NCBI GenBank assembly: GCA_045629585.1
Contig: JAZQRM010000080.1
Coordinates: forward strand, 95,110 to 159,109
DNA length: 64,000 nucleotides
DNA from: Taishania sp045629585
GTDB lineage: Bacteria; Bacteroidota; Bacteroidia; Flavobacteriales_D; Crocinitomicaceae
Direction of reading: 5' to 3'
Of this stretch, positions 45,485 to 54,581 are shown piece by piece. Below the pieces are notes generated by a model. It did not search any database, was not told the origin of the DNA, and saw only the letters and a list, made by a program, of their open reading frames with translations. Every line of letters begins with the position of its first letter. The stretch's first letter is position 1. The position numbers were made by a program, and so were the translations under genes.

Positions 45485-46612
45485 ATGAATCGAATACAAA
45501 AAAAGCAGCTTTTAGAGCAATTAAACACAAGCCGTATTTTAGTAGTTTCAGGACCTAGACTTGCTGGGAAAGAGGAATTACTTGCGGATGTTTTACAAGA
45601 TATTCCTGTTCGTCAGCATCAATTAAATCTTGCATCTAAAGTAGAGCGTAAGAGATTAGAAGATTTAGCCCCTTCAGAATGGGTGAAAGCTTTCGATGGT
45701 TTTGATCTTGTAGTTATACATGAGGCTCAATATTTGAAGAATCTTCAGTTAATTATTGAATTGGTTTTACAAGAAGAATTGCAATGTTCAATCTTGTTAA
45801 ATTGTTCTTTTGAACCAATGATTGATGATTTACTTCGCGAAGTATTAGAAGCTCAAGGTTTACATATTCGTATTTATCCCCCATCTTTTTATGAATTAGC
45901 CAGTCATTTTGGTTTACCTGAGGAAGAGAAATTATTAGAACAGCGTTTGATTTACGGAAATTATCCAGCCGTCGTTTCTAATCTAGATACCGCAAAAGAA
46001 GTTTTAGATCATTTGTTAGATACTATTTTAGTAACTGACTTGGGGGTGACGGATCGCATCAACAAAAAGCAACAACTCAAAAGGTTGTTACAACAGCTTG
46101 CTTTTTTGATTGGTGAGCCTATTTCCTACAATGACTTAGCAACTAAGTGTGAACTTGATAATGAAACCGTAGAAAGATATATTGATCTTTTAGTTAAAGC
46201 ATTTGTCCTCGTTCGAATTGATTCCTATTCTACAAGTAAACGATATGAATTAAAGAAAAGTCATTTGGTCTATTTTGTGGATACTGGAATGAGAAACATG
46301 TTAATTCAAAATTTTAATCCGTCTGATTTAAGAATGGATATCCAACAGCTTTGGAAGAATTGGTTAACTGTTGAGCGAATCAAATGGATGAATATTAACC
46401 AGAAAATGGTTGCTTTTATGTTTTGGAGAACACATACCAAACAACAAATTGATCTTATCGAGCAATCGGAAAAAGGGGCGTTAGCGTACAAAATTGCATG
46501 GGATAAAAAGCGTAAACTAAAATTCCCTGCTATGTTTGGAGAGTATTATCCAGGGGTACCGCAATTAACGTTAAATAAATCAACCTATTGGGGTTTTTTG
46601 AGTAAAAAATAA
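45485..46612 (+). CDS. AAA_14/DUF4143-type protein with degenerate Walker motifs
   Basis: A 375-residue cytoplasmic protein. ATG at 45485 begins the conserved part (MNRIQKKQLLEQL); the upstream in-frame start lies before the promoter-like element. The layout matches AAA_14 ATPase (about 1-150) plus DUF4143 with a winged helix and nuclease-like C-terminus (about 190-375). However, the Walker A loop reads GPRLAGKE (23-30), with Glu where Thr/Ser is needed, and the Walker B reads LVVIHEAQ, with His 79 in place of the usual Asp. It is therefore probably weak or inactive as an ATPase. Its stop shares a base with the start of the AddB-like nuclease gene. Confidence 0.75.
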   Translation: MNRIQKKQLLEQLNTSRILVVSGPRLAGKEELLADVLQDIPVRQHQLNLASKVERKRLEDLAPSEWVKAFDGFDLVVIHEAQYLKNLQLIIELVLQEELQCSILLNCSFEPMIDDLLREVLEAQGLHIRIYPPSFYELASHFGLPEEEKLLEQRLIYGNYPAVVSNLDTAKEVLDHLLDTILVTDLGVTDRINKKQQLKRLLQQLAFLIGEPISYNDLATKCELDNETVERYIDLLVKAFVLVRIDSYSTSKRYELKKSHLVYFVDTGMRNMLIQNFNPSDLRMDIQQLWKNWLTVERIKWMNINQKMVAFMFWRTHTKQQIDLIEQSEKGALAYKIAWDKKRKLKFPAMFGEYYPGVPQLTLNKSTYWGFLSKK

Positions 46613-49443
46613 TGAAATTCACGGATAAAGTTGCCAAATATATTGTTGAGAATCAGATAGACACGCGTCATTTGACCATTGTCTTACCTTCTGAACGAGC
46701 AAAAAAATACCTCTCCGCGTCATTATTTAACACCTTTGGAAAAGTAATTTACGCTCCAAAAATGGTGACTATTGACCAATTGGTTAAGTTGTCAGCACCT
46801 ATTCCTGTTATTGACAAGACCAGATTGGTGGTAATGTTGTTCGAGATACATCAACAGTTGGATAATGGTAAGCATGCAATTCCTTTTGATGAGTTTTTGG
46901 AGTGGGCGCCTATTTTATTATCTGATTTTGATGAATTGGATCGCTATTTATTAAATATCGATCAGGTCTTTAAGGATTTAAGGAACATAAAAGATTTAGA
47001 ATATTGGCATTTGGAGGAAGCTGATATGACTCCTGCTCGAAAGCGTTTTTTAGAATTTTGGGATTTACTTCCAAAGTTGTATCATAAACTGCAAGAAAAA
47101 TTGAAGGATTCTAATCGAATGAATGCGGGAAGTGCTTATAAATATTTAGCAAATAATATTGACGTTCTATTTACCGAAGATCAAAATCAACATTATCTTT
47201 TTGCAGGTTTCAATGCCATGTCTAAAAGTGAAATGGACATCTTGCGTCAAACCTATCGTTTAGGGCGAGGACACATTATCATTGACGGAGATTCCTTTTA
47301 TATGGATAATCAGAGTCATGAAGCAGGGATGTTTTTACGCCAATTGAAAAGCTATTTAGAGGTAAAAGAGCTTCCTTTTGTTTCTGATTATTTGGGGAAT
47401 AAAGAAATGCAAATTCGTGTGGTCGAATGTCCTCAAGCGACTGGGCAGGTCAAGATTGCTGCTAATGAATTAGAGAAGGTTCCTAAGGAGGAGTTAAAGG
47501 ATACGCTGGTTTTATTAGCAGACGAAAATCTAATTATTCCTTTCTTGAAAAATATTCCCAAGTATGTTGAAAAAACAAATATTACACTGGGAATGCCCCT
47601 TAAGTCTTCTGCGGTTAAAAATTGGGTAGATATACTTTTTCAAATTCAAGAGAATAGCGTCAGGTTTAAAACGGCAGCAATTTATCATGCTGATTTAAAA
47701 AGATTATTCGCTCATCCTTTCATTTTATCTATAGCTAAAACCGCAGATTTAGATTTAATGCAACGAATTGAAGGTGATTTGGTGCGAAAGAACAGACTTT
47801 TCCTTGATTTAAGGAAGGTGAAGTTTTCCGCAGAAATTAATCAAATATTCGCTGTATGTATGACTAGGTGGGAAAATAATTGGGGATTTGCAATAGATCA
47901 AATTAGGCTTCTTAATAAACTGATTTTTAAAAATCTGACGGATGTTTCGATGTTTGAAAAAGCCTTGATTTATCATTTTGACCAGGCGATTATCGATTTT
48001 CAGAATATTGTAAAAGAGCAATGGCCAGAAATGAGAATGAGAAGTTTCAGGACCATTTTTACGCAACATTGGTCCAATAAAAGCATAGCTTATCACGGAA
48101 ATCCGATCGATGGGCTTCAGGTGATGGGCTTGTTAGAAACACGTTTGTTAGATTTTAAAAGGATAATTTGTTTGGGTTTAAATGAAGGTTCAATGCCTCC
48201 GACCAATCCGATTCAAAGTATGCTTCCCATGGATTTGAGAAGATATGCAGGATTGCCAACTCCACGTGAAAAACAGGGGTTATTTGCGCATCACTTTTAT
48301 CGTTTATTACATCACTGTGACGAATTGATTGTAACCTATTCTGGAGCAAAAGACGGAACGGCAAGTGCGGAAAGAAGTCGATATTTAATGCAATTAGAGT
48401 TGGAGTTAAGTAGAATAAATAAAAAGGTTGATTATAAATTTGAGTTTTATTCCGTTCCAATTGAAAATAACAAAAGAGCAGATCGACAATCTATAGAAAA
48501 GGATGAAGCTGTAATTAATCGCTTAGATGAGTTTTTTGCTCGTTCAACTTCTATCTCTAAGCTAAATAGTTTTATCAGATGTCCACTTGATTTTTACTAT
48601 AAACACGTATTAGATTTTGGCGAAGAAAAAACGGTTGAAGAGGAGATGGAGTCCTCTACCTTAGGAACTATCGTTCACGCCGTTTTGGAAGATTTTTACA
48701 AACCTTTTGTAAGATACCTGGAAAACATGGAGCTTAATCCTAAGCATCGATTATTAAGCGTGGATGATATTAAGTTAATGGAAGTGCAAACCGAACAAAA
48801 GGTTAAAGAAAAGTTCATGGAACAATTTAACAATGATTTTTCGGCTTTTAGTACGGGCAAAAATCAGTTGAGTTATCGGATGGCGATTTCAATGGTTGAA
48901 AATTATCTGAAAGAACAACGATCCAGTATTAAGCAAGGTAACCAGATCTCCATTATTGCTTTAGAACAAAATTTTAAGATTCCTTTGGAAATTAAAGGTG
49001 AATCACGTACTTATTCCATATTACTAAATGGGACAATAGATCGTATAGAAACGGTCAATAATAAGATTCGAGTTGTTGATTTTAAAACCGGAAACACGAA
49101 AGAGGATGATATGAAGATCAGTGTCCGTGGTAGAAGTAAATCCGAAGTAAAGAGTTTTGTGGAGCAAGCGATAAAATCTAAACACGGTCTCCAATTAATT
49201 ACGTATGCATATATGTATAAAAACCGTTTTGCTGTTTGGCCAGAAGAAGCCGGAATTCTTTCGTTGGTTAAACCGCATAAGGGCGTTATGCTTTTAACCT
49301 GTGAGGACATGACCTTGGCAGATATGGCCACCTATTTTGAGGAAATTATGGGGTCTATTCTTGATCAGATATATGATATAAATGAACCATTTGTTCACAA
49401 ACAAGAAAACTTCATGTTCAATTATTGTGAGTATTGTGTATAA
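46612..49443 (+). CDS. AddB-like PD-(D/E)XK nuclease, C-terminus shortened
   Basis: A 943-residue protein of the AddB/RecB-nuclease group used in double-strand break repair. The N-terminal two thirds is helicase-like but lacks a Walker A. The C-terminal nuclease is intact: LGTIVHAVLEDF (His), GTIDRIE and VVDFKTG (Asp and Lys). The iron-sulfur cluster Cys residues begin with FIRCPLDFYY (Cys 657) and continue with YCEYC (939, 942), but the protein stops one residue later, before the usual last Cys. An AddA-like helicase is not adjacent; the upstream neighbour is the degenerate AAA_14 protein, joined by TAATG. Confidence 0.85.
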   Translation: MKFTDKVAKYIVENQIDTRHLTIVLPSERAKKYLSASLFNTFGKVIYAPKMVTIDQLVKLSAPIPVIDKTRLVVMLFEIHQQLDNGKHAIPFDEFLEWAPILLSDFDELDRYLLNIDQVFKDLRNIKDLEYWHLEEADMTPARKRFLEFWDLLPKLYHKLQEKLKDSNRMNAGSAYKYLANNIDVLFTEDQNQHYLFAGFNAMSKSEMDILRQTYRLGRGHIIIDGDSFYMDNQSHEAGMFLRQLKSYLEVKELPFVSDYLGNKEMQIRVVECPQATGQVKIAANELEKVPKEELKDTLVLLADENLIIPFLKNIPKYVEKTNITLGMPLKSSAVKNWVDILFQIQENSVRFKTAAIYHADLKRLFAHPFILSIAKTADLDLMQRIEGDLVRKNRLFLDLRKVKFSAEINQIFAVCMTRWENNWGFAIDQIRLLNKLIFKNLTDVSMFEKALIYHFDQAIIDFQNIVKEQWPEMRMRSFRTIFTQHWSNKSIAYHGNPIDGLQVMGLLETRLLDFKRIICLGLNEGSMPPTNPIQSMLPMDLRRYAGLPTPREKQGLFAHHFYRLLHHCDELIVTYSGAKDGTASAERSRYLMQLELELSRINKKVDYKFEFYSVPIENNKRADRQSIEKDEAVINRLDEFFARSTSISKLNSFIRCPLDFYYKHVLDFGEEKTVEEEMESSTLGTIVHAVLEDFYKPFVRYLENMELNPKHRLLSVDDIKLMEVQTEQKVKEKFMEQFNNDFSAFSTGKNQLSYRMAISMVENYLKEQRSSIKQGNQISIIALEQNFKIPLEIKGESRTYSILLNGTIDRIETVNNKIRVVDFKTGNTKEDDMKISVRGRSKSEVKSFVEQAIKSKHGLQLITYAYMYKNRFAVWPEEAGILSLVKPHKGVMLLTCEDMTLADMATYFEEIMGSILDQIYDINEPFVHKQENFMFNYCEYCV

Positions 49444-49469
49444 AAAAAGGGGATTTAATAATCCCCTTT
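49442..49469. terminator. Terminator between the nuclease gene and the small acidic protein gene
   Basis: Perfect 7-bp stem (ggggatt / aatcccc) with 4-base loop. Seven A on the left give a U tract on the minus strand; only three T follow on the plus side. It touches the nuclease stop codon. Confidence 0.8.
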
Positions 49470-49489
49470 CTCATTATATTGTTGTGATT

Positions 49490-49849
49490 TTAGTACAATT
49501 CTGATTTCAAAGCTGTTCTATAATCTTTAATTTCTTCACGGTTAATTTTGTGATCTGCACTTTTTAACAAATCTAATAAGTATAAAAGATTTTCTTTGTC
49601 TTCTACTTCCATAGGATATTCATTTCCTTCCTCATCTTCGTCAAATTGAGCCTCAACATCAAAAGCATTACGTTCCGTCAAATACTCATAAGTCAAACGC
49701 AACACCTTCGTTACAAGAGGATCTTGCTCCTTCAAAGACACTTCACGTAGTTCTTTCAAATCTGACACTAAAGTGGGTGCTTCAATCCCTTTCTCCTCCA
49801 CCAATTGGATAATGGCGTCTAACTTCTTGTTTGCTAATCCGGTTTTCAT
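49490..49849 (-). CDS. Small acidic cytoplasmic protein of unknown function
   Basis: A 119-residue helical protein that I do not recognise beyond a likely conserved Bacteroidota hypothetical. It is strongly acidic in the middle (QFDEDEEGNEYPMEVEDKEN) and has heptad-like N-terminal helices. No signal peptide or membrane segment. It is divergent from the LysE gene across 207 bases and convergent with the nuclease. Confidence 0.72.
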   Translation of the reverse strand: MKTGLANKKLDAIIQLVEEKGIEAPTLVSDLKELREVSLKEQDPLVTKVLRLTYEYLTERNAFDVEAQFDEDEEGNEYPMEVEDKENLLYLLDLLKSADHKINREEIKDYRTALKSELY

Positions 49850-49914
49850 ACTTAAAAAACATTAATCTCTAGAATTCTAATTCAAAATCGAATAAGAATG
49901 ACTTTTATCAACTA

Positions 49915-49922
49915 CAAATGTA
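49915..49922 (-). promoter_or_regulatory. Candidate -7 element TACATTTG for the small acidic protein
   Basis: Reverse complement match, 65 bases upstream of the ATG at 49849. A plus-strand TACATTTG lies about 105 bases away. Confidence 0.4.
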
Positions 49923-50026
49923 AATAACTTATGGCAAATAAAAGTTGGAAAAAACATCTTTTGACAAAAAATAAACGTTTTCCTTCAAAGGAAGTGTTTT
50001 CCATTTCATAAATCAATCGGAAAACT

Positions 50027-50034
50027 TACATTTG
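50027..50034 (+). promoter_or_regulatory. Candidate -7 element TACATTTG for the LysE-family gene
   Basis: Exact TAnnTTTG match, 22 bases before the TTG start at 50057. Confidence 0.45.
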
Positions 50035-50056
50035 TAAAAACCAAAGTAAAGATATT

Positions 50057-50701
50057 TTGTCTCATCTAATTCTAAAAGCCGTTATTACAGGATTCATCCT
50101 CAGTGTCATGATGGGCCCTGTCTTTTTTGTGCTGATAGAAACCAGTATTCGAAAAGGTGCGAGAGGCGGTATTTCTTTTAATCTCGGTGTTTTTATATCA
50201 GATCTTCTTTATATTTTAATTGCCCTTATTTTTTACAAAGAAGTTAGCATGTTAACTGAAGGGACAGGTGAAAAGGTCGCAAAAACAATTGGTGGATTTT
50301 TGTTTATTGTCTACGGTGTTTTTAATTTCTTTAAAAAACCAGCCGAAATTGTCATCTCTACAAGTACCAAACGGGAAAAAATGGAGTGGGGCGAGTACAG
50401 TAAACTTTCTTTGAAAGGGTTTTTATTAAATCTCGCAAATCCACTAGTAATCTTTTATTGGTTTTCAGTTTTGTCAATGGGAGATGTAAAGTCTATCGAA
50501 GGATTTACAGATGCTCAAATTCAAATGTTTTTCATTTGTGTGATTTTGGGGTCGTTCTTTAGTTTTGATTTATTGAAAATATTCGGTGCTAAACAGCTTC
50601 GATCTCACATCACACCAAAATTATTTAAGGCATTGAATCAATTGATAGGAATTGTTTTTGTCTTTTTTGGAATTTTTCTTTTGATAAAAAGTGTGAGTTA
50701 A
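50057..50701 (+). CDS. LysE family exporter, TTG start
   Basis: A 214-residue inner-membrane protein with about six helices. The family signature GPVFFVLIETSIRKGARGG follows the first helix, and GFLLNLANPLVIFYWF matches the conserved centre. Such proteins export amino acids or related small molecules; the substrate is unknown. No ATG precedes the first helix; TTG at 50057 sits just after a promoter-like element and gives the full first helix, while the next Met would remove half of it. Confidence 0.88.
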   Translation: MSHLILKAVITGFILSVMMGPVFFVLIETSIRKGARGGISFNLGVFISDLLYILIALIFYKEVSMLTEGTGEKVAKTIGGFLFIVYGVFNFFKKPAEIVISTSTKREKMEWGEYSKLSLKGFLLNLANPLVIFYWFSVLSMGDVKSIEGFTDAQIQMFFICVILGSFFSFDLLKIFGAKQLRSHITPKLFKALNQLIGIVFVFFGIFLLIKSVS

Positions 50702-50751
50702 TGGTGTAACAAATGCACCTTTTTTTCGTTCAAATAGTTCAAATATTAATT

Positions 50752-52461
50752 ATGACTCGTTATTTAATTTTAGCGTTACTCGTTTTACCTTCTTTTTTGT
50801 TTGCTCAATCTGACGCTTACGTGGTTAAGAAAGAAAACTTAAGTAAAAAAGATAACACCTATTATGATAAGAATAAGACGAAACTTCAATCTAGTGGATC
50901 GTATTACATGGATAAGACAGGAACCTCTTATTTAAAGCATGGTAAGTGGGTTTTTTATGCGAGTAATGGAAAGGTGGAAGAAGAGCGAAACTTTTTTAGA
51001 GATAAACTTCATGGTCGTGTAATGGTGTATTTTCCCAATGGAAAGGTGCAACAGGAGGGATATTTTTACCTAAATGTGCCTGATTCAGTCTATCGACAAT
51101 ATTATGAAACGGGTAAGCTAGAGGTTGAAGGATATTATGAAAACGGAAAACCAAAAGGTGTTTGGAAAAGATATTACGTCGATGGGGCTATCCAATCCGA
51201 AGAAATTGTTCGTAATGATGTTAATCGAATCGAATCTTTTTGGTTAAATGATTCGTTGCACACGCAAACGATTGTAGAAGGCACGGGTGACATGCTTACG
51301 TATTACGGAAATGGTCGTCTGAAAGAAAAATACTCCTATGTTGATGGTGTTCGGAACGGTTCTTTTGAGGAGTACAACCCGCATGGAAAGAAAACCATTT
51401 ATGGTCAATATAATAATGGTATAAAGGAAGGTGAATGGTTTTTTGCTTTCTATGACGGTACACCTGAAAAAAAGATGTACTACGTTAATGATCTATTGGA
51501 TGGACCTTACGTAAATTATTACGAAGATGGTAAAGTATACGTTCAAGGTGAATACAAAGAAGGTAAAAAAGTTGGTTTGTGGACTTGGTTTACAAGAACT
51601 TCATCTGTTGATATGAAAGGATATTTTCAGGATGATAAACAACACGGAAAGTGGGAGTATTTCTACGTAACAGGTGAACCTTCTTATAGTGGTAATTACA
51701 ATGACGGTAAAAAGACGGGGCAATGGACTTATTTATATAAAGATGGGTCAAAATTCAAAATAGGTAGCTATAAAGATGATTTGCGATCAGGTATGTGGAA
51801 TACCTATTATGAAAACGGGAATTTGGTGATGAAAGGAGAGTTTCTTGCGGGTAAAGAAACAGGTGTATGGGAAAATTATTGGGAAGATGGTGTCTTAAAA
51901 AATCGTTCGACATTTAAAGAAGGTAAATTGAATGGAAAATGGGAATCCTACAATCCTAAAAAAGTGTTGACCAAAACCGGCACATATAAAGATGGATTAC
52001 AAGTTGGAGCTTGGACTGATTATTTCTCAAGTGGTGCAGTTAGAGAATTGAAGACCTATAAGATTGTAATAAAGAAATCAGTAGTCAATAAGACTAAAGT
52101 TGATTATGAAAGTATTTTGAATGGTAAGTTTCAAGCGTACTCAGATGCGGATCAAAAACTTATGGAAGAAGGTACTTATAAAAAAGGGGAAAAAGATGGC
52201 AAGTGGACTTCTTATCATCCTGGTGGGAAATTAAAAGCAGTTGAAACGAATTACAAACTCGGAAAACTTTATGGTTCAATGGTTATGTATGATAGACGAG
52301 GAAAGATAATGTCAGATGTCCAATATAAAGATGGTTTAAAACATGGATATTTCCGTATCTATGATAAAAAAGGAAAGATGACAAAAGAGCGTAAGTTTTC
52401 AGAAGGAATGGAGATTATAGAAGGATCGACAAATAAAGGACCAAGCTATGCACCTAGATAG
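50752..52461 (+). CDS. Exported YwqK/MORN-variant repeat protein
   Basis: A 569-residue protein. ATG at 50752 begins the signal peptide (MTRYLILALLVLPSFLFAQ). Nearly all of the rest is a ladder of about 18-20 repeats of 22-23 residues with the core YxxGKxxGxWxxYxxxG (examples: GKWVFYASNG, GVWKRYYVDG, GKWEYFYVTG, GVWENYWEDG). This is the repeat automatically named YwqK-like antitoxin or MORN_2. No toxin is nearby and the protein is exported, so a structural or binding role is more likely. It is 50 bases after LysE on the same strand. Confidence 0.85.
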   Translation: MTRYLILALLVLPSFLFAQSDAYVVKKENLSKKDNTYYDKNKTKLQSSGSYYMDKTGTSYLKHGKWVFYASNGKVEEERNFFRDKLHGRVMVYFPNGKVQQEGYFYLNVPDSVYRQYYETGKLEVEGYYENGKPKGVWKRYYVDGAIQSEEIVRNDVNRIESFWLNDSLHTQTIVEGTGDMLTYYGNGRLKEKYSYVDGVRNGSFEEYNPHGKKTIYGQYNNGIKEGEWFFAFYDGTPEKKMYYVNDLLDGPYVNYYEDGKVYVQGEYKEGKKVGLWTWFTRTSSVDMKGYFQDDKQHGKWEYFYVTGEPSYSGNYNDGKKTGQWTYLYKDGSKFKIGSYKDDLRSGMWNTYYENGNLVMKGEFLAGKETGVWENYWEDGVLKNRSTFKEGKLNGKWESYNPKKVLTKTGTYKDGLQVGAWTDYFSSGAVRELKTYKIVIKKSVVNKTKVDYESILNGKFQAYSDADQKLMEEGTYKKGEKDGKWTSYHPGGKLKAVETNYKLGKLYGSMVMYDRRGKIMSDVQYKDGLKHGYFRIYDKKGKMTKERKFSEGMEIIEGSTNKGPSYAPR

Positions 52462-52475
52462 GGCATAGCTTTTTT
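52443..52475 (+). terminator. Terminator whose 5' arm lies in the coding end of the YwqK-like gene
   Basis: Perfect 9-bp stem (aagctatgc / gcatagctt) with 11-base loop that contains the stop codon, followed by six T. Confidence 0.8.
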
Positions 52476-54570
52476 ATTTATTTTCATTCAAATCTTGCTC
52501 AGAATCAGGTCTACTATTTTGTAATTTACGAAGGTAGTCTGAAGGTTTTACGGGAAAAAAGAATGCGTATGGACGTTTTTTAAAGTACTTCCACACTTCT
52601 GCAAATAATTTATTTAATTCATTTGTAGGGATTTTCCTAGATTTGAATGCTACAAATAAGGATAGCGCAAAACTCACTGAGAAGTTGACAAATCCAATGA
52701 CACCAATCCCAAGAATACATAGTAAAATCATCTTTAAAGAAACATTCCAACCTGCTCCGAATAAACCCAATGCGAAGTTACCGCTAGCAAAGGTGATATG
52801 TCTAATGTCCAGATTTAACCCTAAGAATACACCAACGGTGGCCGTTGTTCCCATGAAAATACCAAACCAAAAATTAGAAAATACACCAGGCCATTTTTGA
52901 TCAACCCAAGTTGCTAATCTTTGAGCTCTATTTTTACCTATTGTCAGCTTTAAGATGGGGTGTTCGGCAATTCTATAAGACACAAGGTTGAATTTATTTC
53001 GATTGGAAACACTTCCAGAAATGATTCCCGATAAGAATAAAAACACACCAGCTATGGCACTGTGAAATATTACAGGTGACATAAATGGGTTGATATCTCG
53101 GAGTAAAATAGTGTATTTGGTCTCAGCCATATTGTAACCCGTAAAATAGAACCATGACCAAACAATTGCTAAACTAATTGGGAAAGCAGCAAATACGTTG
53201 CCAACAAATGCAATAAACTGAGTACGTATAACTCTTGAAAATAATTCGGCAAACGCAGATTCATTAGAGTTACCCTTGTTATTGTTTTTAATGTCCTCCT
53301 CAATTGCGCGAATTAACGCAGCAGCAGTCATCGCAGGTTGCTTAGTCGCTAATGTGAATCCTAGTAAGTAAATGGTGATAAATCCAATGGAGTAGTTCAT
53401 GCTATAATAAAAAGCATGTCCAAATTGACTGGCGTCTACTTTACTCAGTAGTAATTTGAAAATACATAGAAAACCAACTATAACTCCACCCCCAATGGAT
53501 TTAAAAAGCATACTTCTATATTCACGAGGGGTTTCTGTGATGTAATGTTCTCCCGTCTTCGCTGTGTGAGTTGTTATTTCGTAAGTTATACTTTCTGTGT
53601 TCTCAGTGATTAAAGAACCAATATCATTACGAGAAGAATGGTAACGGATCAATTCCAAAGCGAAATCTACATTTTGTCTTTCTTCGGTATGGTTGTGCTT
53701 TTTGACGATGGAATGAATTAACTTGTCTAAGCGTGTTAATTGTTGTCTTAGTCGAATTAAATTATGATTTACGGTCATCGAAATTCCATAAATGGAGCTA
53801 TTTGCATATGCTTTTTCTATGAATGTTCTACATTCTTCAATTCTATTTTGGTATTCAGTATATTCCTCGCAATCCTCCTCTAAATAACCAATATTCTTGA
53901 TAGCAAGTCGATAATCGATACCATTTACCGCTCGTTCTAAAGCCAAAAATGGACTTTTCTCATACTGATATTCAGGAACCATCCGTAGTATCTCTTCTTC
54001 CAAAGCACGACCGCTAACACGTTGGGTTAAAAGGCTAGAAGCTTGGAATATTTCTTTCAGGTTTTTATTAGAATGGTAAGGTGAACTGATCGATTTAAAA
54101 TCCAATAGTTTGTATAAATCAATCAGTTCAGATTTTGGGATGTTAATAATCCAATTGTAATCACTGTTAAAGAAGAAAAGTTGAGATAGAAAATATTCTA
54201 TTTCATTCTTTTCAGGTTGAAGGGGTAAAAATTTAGCCGTTATTCGTGTGCGTAGCTCACTTAAGAAAGCCTTGTTTTGCATGATTCCAGCTTCACTTAA
54301 GAGCGAACGAATTTTTAGAGGTTTTAAAATTCTATTTAATTCAGAGGCTAAGCGAATTCGAGTGGCTTCATTGTTTTCTAGAAAATGAATTAAAGGAGCG
54401 ATTGAAACTTTTTGTTTGTCTACATTGAACCCCGTCGGTCGAAATACATGAACAATATCTGTGATAAAATCCAGATTGTTTTTGTCCAACGTAAATTGAT
54501 CCGTCACTTCATATTTTGCAATAACTGCTTCAACATTTGGAAGGCGGTTGTATTTGTATTTAAGTTTCAT
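52474..54570 (-). CDS. Gcr-type "site-specific recombinase" family membrane protein
   Basis: A 698-residue protein. The N-terminal half is soluble and helical; the C-terminal half (about 355-670) has several hydrophobic helices (GGGVIVGFLCIFKLLL, FLFLSGIISGSVSNR, ALGLFGAGWNVSLKMILLCILGIGVIGFVNF). YGISMTVNHNLIRLRQQLTRLD is the family's conserved block. The family was named after Neisseria Gcr, but I see no tyrosine or serine recombinase site and the protein is clearly a membrane protein, so the enzyme name should not be taken literally. It is the last gene of purN-marC-gcr. Confidence 0.75.
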   Translation of the reverse strand: MKLKYKYNRLPNVEAVIAKYEVTDQFTLDKNNLDFITDIVHVFRPTGFNVDKQKVSIAPLIHFLENNEATRIRLASELNRILKPLKIRSLLSEAGIMQNKAFLSELRTRITAKFLPLQPEKNEIEYFLSQLFFFNSDYNWIINIPKSELIDLYKLLDFKSISSPYHSNKNLKEIFQASSLLTQRVSGRALEEEILRMVPEYQYEKSPFLALERAVNGIDYRLAIKNIGYLEEDCEEYTEYQNRIEECRTFIEKAYANSSIYGISMTVNHNLIRLRQQLTRLDKLIHSIVKKHNHTEERQNVDFALELIRYHSSRNDIGSLITENTESITYEITTHTAKTGEHYITETPREYRSMLFKSIGGGVIVGFLCIFKLLLSKVDASQFGHAFYYSMNYSIGFITIYLLGFTLATKQPAMTAAALIRAIEEDIKNNNKGNSNESAFAELFSRVIRTQFIAFVGNVFAAFPISLAIVWSWFYFTGYNMAETKYTILLRDINPFMSPVIFHSAIAGVFLFLSGIISGSVSNRNKFNLVSYRIAEHPILKLTIGKNRAQRLATWVDQKWPGVFSNFWFGIFMGTTATVGVFLGLNLDIRHITFASGNFALGLFGAGWNVSLKMILLCILGIGVIGFVNFSVSFALSLFVAFKSRKIPTNELNKLFAEVWKYFKKRPYAFFFPVKPSDYLRKLQNSRPDSEQDLNENK

Positions 54571-54581
54571 TTTAAACTTCT

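Noticed and set aside
50752..52461. Toxin-antitoxin locus suggested by YwqK-type repeats
   Set aside because: There is no toxin-like gene beside it and the protein has a signal peptide.
52474..54570. Mobile element suggested by the recombinase family name
   Set aside because: No flanking repeats, no attachment site, no integrase active site; the gene is embedded in a housekeeping operon.
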